A DNA stretch of 10,527 nt from DAOTTX01 sp034437515 (GTDB taxonomy: Bacteria > Chloroflexota > Anaerolineae > Aggregatilineales > Phototrophicaceae), in the NCBI GenBank assembly GCA_034437515.1, contig DAOTTX010000167.1, forward strand, positions 1 to 10,527, read 5' to 3'. The stretch's first letter is position 1. Each line of letters starts with the position of its first letter. The position numbers and the translations under genes are program-made. Positions 6,646 through 10,527 of this stretch are shown one piece after another. Below the pieces are notes generated by a model. That model did not search any database, was not told the origin of the DNA, and saw nothing but the letters and a program-made list of their open reading frames with translations.

Positions 6646-8472
6646 TTACATACCCAGGGCGTCGATGACCACCTGCGGCAGCAGGACTTCGTCGATCACA
6701 TGGACGACGCCGTTGGTGACGTCAATATCCGCACGGGTGACGGTAGCGGCATCGTTCAGCAGGACATTACCGTCTTCGGTGATGGTGATGCCGATGAGCG
6801 CATCTTCCAACAGGGTCGGCGCGGCTTCACCGTCCAGGCCAACCACATCACCGGAGAAGAACTCACCCGCGACGACATGGTAAGCGAGCACCTGCGTCAG
6901 CAGATCGGTTTCCGCCAGCAGATCCTCGGCGCTCATGTCCAACGTGGAAAGCAGGTTGTTGAAGGCGTCGTTGGTCGGTGCGAACACCGTGTAGGGGCCT
7001 TCACCCAGCAGCGTTTCCAGGATGACCGGATCGGCATTTTCGACGGCTGCCAGCAGGGTGCTGAAGCCCTCGTTATTGGCGACCACATCAACGATGCTCT
7101 CCTGTGCAGGCGGTGCCATCGCTTCTTCGGTGGCCTCTACATCCGGCTCTTCGGTGGCTTCCATCATGGGTTCTTCGGTGGCTTCCATCTCCATCATCTC
7201 GTCATCACCACGCAGGGTTGCAGCAACTTCCGGCGCGGTCACGTTGATGGCGACACCCGGCTCTTCCGGCGTACCAATGGCGGCGACGAAGGTATAGCTT
7301 CCGTCGACGAACTCAGCACCGCTCAGGTCGAGCAGCACGGTTTCGGCGTCATCTGCCACCGTGACAACCAGATCGCTATATGTGCCAGGCGGGACTACGA
7401 CTTCAAAGAAGCCATCGTTGGGGTTGTCGTCTTCGTCTATGACCGTACCAGGGAAGGCCAGGTCACTGATCAGTTCGGTTTCACCATTGACGATCACATC
7501 GACCGCCGGGGCACCTTCGATGGCATGGAACACGCCCACACGCGCCTGTTCTTCATCCAGCGATGTGTAGTTTTCGACGATCACTGCCGGAGCAAGTGTC
7601 TCAGCTTCAAGTGAGCCAACTGCGGCAACTGTGATGAACGCGCCAGCGGGCAGGTCAAACTCTGCCGGACCGATGGCGGCATCATCAATGGATGTGCCTG
7701 CCGGGGCGACGGCGATCTCATACGTGCCAGCATCCAGCGGCACCCAGGCCGTGATGATACCAAATTCGATACCAGCCAGCGCGACTTCGCCGTTCACATA
7801 GACGTCAACCGGCGGGGTATCCGGGGAGAGATGTGCCACGCGGATGGTCGCCGGGGCTTCCATCATCGGCTCTTCGGTCATCTCTGCCATCGGTTCTTCG
7901 GTCATCTCGGTCATGGGTTCTTCAGTGGCTTCAGCGTCCATCCCGGCGAGCTGATCCAGCACGGCCTGCGGTAGCAACACGTCGTTGATGACGTGGACGA
8001 CACCGTTACTGGCATCGACATCGGTCTGGATAACCTCGACCACATCATTCAGGATGACGGTGTCTTCATCGACGGTAACGCCGATAAACGCGCCATCTAG
8101 CAGGGTCGGCACAGCTTCACCGTCCAGGCCGACCACGTCTTCGGCGAAGACTTCGCCCTCAACGACGTGATAGAGCAGGACTTGCGTCAGAAGTTCCTGC
8201 TGTGCGAGGACGTCTTCCAGCGACATGCCGAGGAAGCCTGCAAGATTTTCAAAAGCTGCGTTGGTGGGTGCGAATACTGTATAGGGGCCTTCGCCGCTCA
8301 AGGTTTCAGCGACTGCGGGATCAGCGGCTTGTACAGCCGCGACGAGCGACGAGAGGCTGTCCGTACTGGCGGCGACATCTACAATCGTACCGCCCTCATC
8401 CTGCGCGAACGTCGGGACGACGGACGCAATCAGTAGTAAAAGCATTGAAACAAGAAAAGAAAGTTTACGCAT
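6646..8472 (-). CDS. Secreted two-FAS1, two-DUF4397 domain protein
   Basis: The 608-residue precursor has a Sec signal peptide (1-23, MRKLSFLVSMLLLLIASVVP then TFA, likely cut before Gln24). FAS1 domain A spans about 29-175. A linker of three 8-residue TEEPM-x-E-M-like units follows (about 182-205). Two DUF4397-like beta units come next (about 209-300 opening IRVAHLSPDTPPVDVYVNGE; about 310-413 opening ARVGVFHAIEGAPAVDVIVN). A second Glu/Met/Pro linker (about 424-455) leads to FAS1 domain B (about 458-606). Both FAS1 copies share GEGPYTVFAPTN, YHVV, VVGLDGEA and NGVVHVI. FAS1 domains mediate cell adhesion and matrix contacts. The protein is very acidic and has no sortase motif, lipobox or C-terminal helix, so it is predicted to be secreted or loosely surface-bound. 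AGGAGA (8480-8485) lies 7 nt before the ATG. It is monocistronic, given its own leader and terminator. Confidence 0.93.
   Translation of the reverse strand: MRKLSFLVSMLLLLIASVVPTFAQDEGGTIVDVAASTDSLSSLVAAVQAADPAVAETLSGEGPYTVFAPTNAAFENLAGFLGMSLEDVLAQQELLTQVLLYHVVEGEVFAEDVVGLDGEAVPTLLDGAFIGVTVDEDTVILNDVVEVIQTDVDASNGVVHVINDVLLPQAVLDQLAGMDAEATEEPMTEMTEEPMAEMTEEPMMEAPATIRVAHLSPDTPPVDVYVNGEVALAGIEFGIITAWVPLDAGTYEIAVAPAGTSIDDAAIGPAEFDLPAGAFITVAAVGSLEAETLAPAVIVENYTSLDEEQARVGVFHAIEGAPAVDVIVNGETELISDLAFPGTVIDEDDNPNDGFFEVVVPPGTYSDLVVTVADDAETVLLDLSGAEFVDGSYTFVAAIGTPEEPGVAINVTAPEVAATLRGDDEMMEMEATEEPMMEATEEPDVEATEEAMAPPAQESIVDVVANNEGFSTLLAAVENADPVILETLLGEGPYTVFAPTNDAFNNLLSTLDMSAEDLLAETDLLTQVLAYHVVAGEFFSGDVVGLDGEAAPTLLEDALIGITITEDGNVLLNDAATVTRADIDVTNGVVHVIDEVLLPQVVIDALGM
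7124..7195 (-). repeat. 24-bp tandem units in the second linker of the FAS1 protein
   Basis: Three 24-bp units start at 7124, 7148 and 7172, each opening TCTTCGGTGGC on the plus strand. They encode EATEEP-type octapeptides around residues 428-451. They are in-frame coding repeats, so unit gain or loss would change only linker length. Confidence 0.7.
7864..7935 (-). repeat. 24-bp tandem units in the first linker of the FAS1 protein
   Basis: Three 24-bp units (7864-7887, 7888-7911, 7912-7935) each begin CAT-x-GG-x-TCTTC on the plus strand. They encode the 8-residue periodicity TEEPM-x-E-M at about residues 181-204. They resemble the second linker array, which suggests the two linkers arose together with the domain duplication. 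Confidence 0.75.
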
Positions 8473-8631
8473 CTACAGTTCTCCTGGTAAATTAAAAGTG
8501 TCATGTGTTTGCACACATAAGATGGAATATATAGTTCGCAAATAAGGCGGTTGTGAGTTATGAGTGATAAACGAATGTTAACAACATTAAATAGATGAGA
8601 GATGTAACCAAATTGTGGAGAAAGCCCGGCC
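8473..8631. promoter_or_regulatory. Leader of the FAS1 gene with a TGTG-N6-CACA palindrome
   Basis: This AT-rich 159-nt gap must hold the promoter of the FAS1 gene. The notable element is ATGTGT-TTGC-ACACAT (8503-8518), which contains TGTG-N6-CACA, the half-site arrangement used by CRP/FNR-family regulators, 31 nt upstream of the ATG. Only weak -35/-10 candidates are visible on the minus strand (TTGTTA with CATAAC 16 nt later), so I do not place a promoter. There is no reading frame of note. The site identity is inference. Confidence 0.35.
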
Positions 8632-9063
8632 TTAATTGTTTTCGTCGTCGGTGCCGCCTAGCGCATACAGCAGCACGCCGATGCAAGACATCACATAGCT
8701 GCCGATGATACCGAAGGCTTGCAGTGGGCCGAGAAAATTAAATTCGGCGAATTCCGCGCCGTGTGTACCGAAGCCCAGCGCATCCGCCATGCCGGTGAGC
8801 GCCGCCAGCACCAACCCGGTGAGCGCCATCCGCACCCCGATCTGCTGCATCAGGGTGGAGGTATGGTTGAGGTAAAAGGCGAACTTGACGTAGACCAACG
8901 CACCGAGGATCAACAGCGTAAAGCCGATAAGCACGGTGAAAATCTGTACGATGCCTACCCCGGCAGTTGGATCCAGGCCGGTTAAGCCGGGGAACAACCC
9001 CATAAGCATGATGATCGCACCGAGCGCCCCCAGTGCGATACCAATTTGTGAAATGCGACCCAT
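8632..9063 (-). CDS. Four-helix integral membrane protein of unknown function
   Basis: I do not recognise this 143-residue protein. It has four likely transmembrane helices (about 5-25, 35-60, 76-96, 113-136), short loops and an acidic tail (GGTDDENN). The loop between helices 3 and 4 carries GFGTHGAEFAEFNF (97-110), with one His and several acidic residues; the single Cys (127) is in helix 4. No signal peptide, enzyme motif or known transporter signature is evident. The ATG at 9063 lies only 4 nt after the dipeptidase stop and has no separate Shine-Dalgarno, so translation is probably coupled and the two genes are probably cotranscribed. No clear intrinsic terminator follows; only an imperfect AAGGCCGGGCTT-like palindrome overlaps its end. 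It is a credible gene because of its consistent hydrophobic pattern and operon position. Confidence 0.8.
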   Translation of the reverse strand: MGRISQIGIALGALGAIIMLMGLFPGLTGLDPTAGVGIVQIFTVLIGFTLLILGALVYVKFAFYLNHTSTLMQQIGVRMALTGLVLAALTGMADALGFGTHGAEFAEFNFLGPLQAFGIIGSYVMSCIGVLLYALGGTDDENN

Positions 9064-9067
9064 CGCG

Positions 9068-10138
9068 TTACGTCAATGCCTCACGCAGCTTGCGGGTCAT
9101 GTTGCCACCGAGGATGGCGGCGGTGTCGTCTTCGTTGAAGCCGCGTTCCAGCAGGCGATCTTTGAACAGCCACAAATCCGCAACGGTGTCGAGTTCATGC
9201 GGGATGGCTCCCGCGCCGAAGCCGCCGTCGAAATCACTGCCAATCCCGACATGCTGTGCGGAGCCGGTCAATTGGCAGATGTGGTCAATCGCCATGATGG
9301 CGCGTTCCAGGGGTAGCTTGGCCTTGCCGTCGCTGCGCTTCCAGGTGCCATCTAAGAAGAAGTTCGCCAGCACCACGCCGATCACGCCGTCGCGCTCTGC
9401 CAGCAAACGAATCATCTCGTCGGAGAGATGACGGTCAGTATCACAGAACTTGCGCGGGTTGCTATGGCTGGCGATCAGCACGCCCTCGTAGCGTTCCACC
9501 GCTTGCAGGTAGGCTTTTTCCGCCATGTGGGAAAGGTCGAGAATGGCGTTAAAGCTCGCCATGACCTCCAGCAGTTCATAGCCCAGGGGTGTCAAAGGGC
9601 CGGGCGCAGCGGTGCCGCCACTGTAACGGGTGCGCTGCCAGGCCGGGCCAACCAGACGCACCCCGCGCTCGTACCACTCTTCGAACTGTTTCGGCTCGAT
9701 GATCGGATCGGCATTTTCCATCAGCAGCACAAGGCCCTGCTTGCGTGACTTGATGTCGGCGTCATCGCGCCATGTCGCCAGCACGGTATCGAGATCGGCC
9801 TGTGTTTTGACCAGCACGAGACGTTCGTCTTCATCGACCAGTCGCTCGTAATAATCGAGTTGCTTGAGCGCCTTCTCATAGGCTGCTTGTGGACTATCAT
9901 AGAGCAGGTTTTCCCACGGTCCCGGTCGTGTGGCCTTCCCTGCGACAAACAAGGTCGCAAACACCAGCGCCACCCGCCCGATGAGCGCTTCCGGTAAGCC
10001 GAGGGTAGTTGCTCCGTTGAGTTCGGCGGCTTTTGAGCCGACTTCCCCGTGCCGTTTGAGCAACGCGGCGCGGCGATAGTCCCGGTTGAAGCAGATATAG
10101 TTGAAGGCGATGTCTTGATGGGCATCTACGATATACAT
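9068..10138 (-). CDS. Membrane dipeptidase-like metallohydrolase, peptidase family M19
   Basis: This 356-residue protein matches bacterial M19 (renal dipeptidase-like) enzymes, zinc amidohydrolase-fold peptidases that cleave dipeptides, including some with D-residues. Visible ligands and motifs: D-A-H7-Q-D9 at the N-terminus, E141 in LLMENAD, H204 in LDLSHMAE, H225 in ASHSNPRKFCDTDRHLSDEM, and D302 in GIGSDFDGGFG. GGN (344-346) near the C-terminus is also typical. All five metal ligands are present, so the enzyme should be active. There is no signal peptide or membrane anchor despite the family name, so it is probably cytosolic. AAAGGA (10144-10149) lies 5 nt before the ATG. It is first in a two-gene unit with the downstream membrane protein. 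Dipeptide recycling is the likely role; the natural substrate is unknown. Confidence 0.93.
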   Translation of the reverse strand: MYIVDAHQDIAFNYICFNRDYRRAALLKRHGEVGSKAAELNGATTLGLPEALIGRVALVFATLFVAGKATRPGPWENLLYDSPQAAYEKALKQLDYYERLVDEDERLVLVKTQADLDTVLATWRDDADIKSRKQGLVLLMENADPIIEPKQFEEWYERGVRLVGPAWQRTRYSGGTAAPGPLTPLGYELLEVMASFNAILDLSHMAEKAYLQAVERYEGVLIASHSNPRKFCDTDRHLSDEMIRLLAERDGVIGVVLANFFLDGTWKRSDGKAKLPLERAIMAIDHICQLTGSAQHVGIGSDFDGGFGAGAIPHELDTVADLWLFKDRLLERGFNEDDTAAILGGNMTRKLREALT

Positions 10139-10201
10139 GAGCGTCCTTTGAATATTTGCGGTTGGGGTTCCGTTCAGCCGCTGCGTTTTAAGCGTACTGT
10201 G

Positions 10202-10229
10202 ATTGTAAGCCGGATGCGCGAAAAATCAA
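10202..10229 (-). promoter_or_regulatory. Sigma-70-like promoter for the dipeptidase operon
   Basis: On the minus strand TTGATT (rc of 10224-10229) is followed after 16 nt by TACAAT (rc of 10202-10207), matching 4/6 and 5/6 of the consensus hexamers. Initiation near 10195 would give a leader of about 57 nt that includes the AAAGGA ribosome site. Confidence 0.55.
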
Positions 10230-10482
10230 AAATAACTTTTCTGGTTCGCTCCAAAATGCACTTGACTGTATGGTCTGTTTCTGGCGACCGCCACACCCTC
10301 ACCGACCGCCGAGCGTTGAAAACGGGTGCATTTCGTTTGCCACACAAACCATCCTTTTGCCTTAATTACACTGTATTGCCCTCAAATCTAAACAAAGCGT
10401 CCATTTCGTTTCTTAACGTAACTACTCAGGTGGGTGAAAAGAGTGACTTGGCAAATGGGAACAATGGGTAGAGAATAGCAAT
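10230..10482. other. AT-richer intergenic region between divergent transcription units
   Basis: No convincing gene or RNA is seen here. A plus-strand open frame crosses part of it (10049-10471) but is mostly antisense to the dipeptidase and has no family signal. AAATGCAC (10254-10261) and GTGCATTT (10326-10333) form a distant 8-bp inverted repeat. ATTGCCCTC at 10375-10383 repeats nine bases found at the right end of the element at 3105-3212, which could be chance. Any plus-strand promoter for the possible gene starting at 10483 would lie here, but no good hexamer pair was found. Confidence 0.4.
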
Positions 10483-10527
10483 ATGTCAAAGTATCCTACA
10501 TGTCCCCCCGAATTAAGCCGCGAAGAC
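10483..10527 (+). CDS. Possible start of a plus-strand gene, cut by the right edge
   Basis: An ATG at 10483 opens a frame that reads MSKYPTCPPELSRED before the window ends. The peptide is hydrophilic with a PxCPPxLSRED opening that looks like a real N-terminus. From memory it resembles the beginning of small proteins seen in spore-forming Firmicutes, but 15 residues cannot establish homology. The upstream sequence TAGAGAATAGCAAT gives only a weak ribosome site. It would be divergent from the dipeptidase operon. Function unknown. Confidence 0.35.
   Translation, partial: MSKYPTCPPELSRED

Noticed and set aside
6700..7614. Long (304-codon) plus-strand frame opposite the FAS1 gene
   Set aside because: It is exactly antisense to a well-supported secreted protein with conserved domains. 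Its composition (rich in Gly, Asp, Arg, His, Phe) reflects the complement of acidic codons, and no domain is visible.
7124..7935. Regularly spaced 24-bp repeats considered as a CRISPR-like array
   Set aside because: The units are contiguous without unique spacers, lie in frame within a gene and encode linker octapeptides.
10049..10471. 140-codon plus-strand frame at the dipeptidase 5' end
   Set aside because: The first part is antisense to the dipeptidase N-terminus and the rest is AT-rich intergenic sequence containing the likely operon promoter. No family signal was seen.

Overview
This 10.5 kb window is most likely bacterial chromosome from the Chloroflexota, perhaps an Anaerolineae-like lineage. 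That placement is inference from protein style: an E1 alpha/beta-fused 2-oxoacid dehydrogenase, a secreted fasciclin/DUF4397 protein with Glu-Met-Pro-rich linkers, and a DM13 protein. No rRNA or other taxonomic marker is present. All seven well-supported genes lie on the minus strand, so transcription runs from right to left. One possible plus-strand gene starts at the extreme right edge. The intergenic stretches are visibly more AT-rich than the genes. No tRNA, rRNA, CRISPR array, transposase or phage gene was seen.

Region by region in transcription order, right to left: (1) A promoter near 10202-10229 drives an M19-type dipeptidase (10138-9068), followed after 4 nt by a four-helix membrane protein of unknown function (9063-8632). 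(2) A secreted two-FAS1, two-DUF4397 protein (8472-6646) has its own leader and a strong intrinsic terminator (6596-6625). (3) An operon follows: a FadR/FCD-type GntR regulator (6373-5723), a fused E1 of a 2-oxoacid dehydrogenase (5716-3320), a 271-nt gap carrying a compact MITE/REP-like inverted-repeat element, and the E2 acyltransferase (3048-1768). (4) A CorA-family transporter (1673-669) has a TTG start and its own candidate -10. It is followed closely by a membrane-anchored DM13-domain protein (647 to the left edge, incomplete).

The clearest functional unit is the GntR-E1-E2 operon. The regulator precedes the enzyme genes by 6 nt, and its upstream region holds a dense cluster of GTATAC-type palindromes around a good -10, which suggests autoregulation in response to a metabolite of the 2-oxoacid pathway. 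No E3 (dihydrolipoamide dehydrogenase) gene is present, so the complex must obtain one from elsewhere. The substrate (branched-chain 2-oxoacids, pyruvate or another) cannot be fixed from sequence alone.

I found no clear new defence, mobile or biosynthetic system. The items most worth a second look are the CorA protein whose GMN signature reads ELN, the regulator's operator cluster, the MITE/REP-like element inside the dehydrogenase operon with a matching tip sequence elsewhere in the window, the altered thiamine-diphosphate motif in E1, and the composite FAS1/DUF4397 surface protein.
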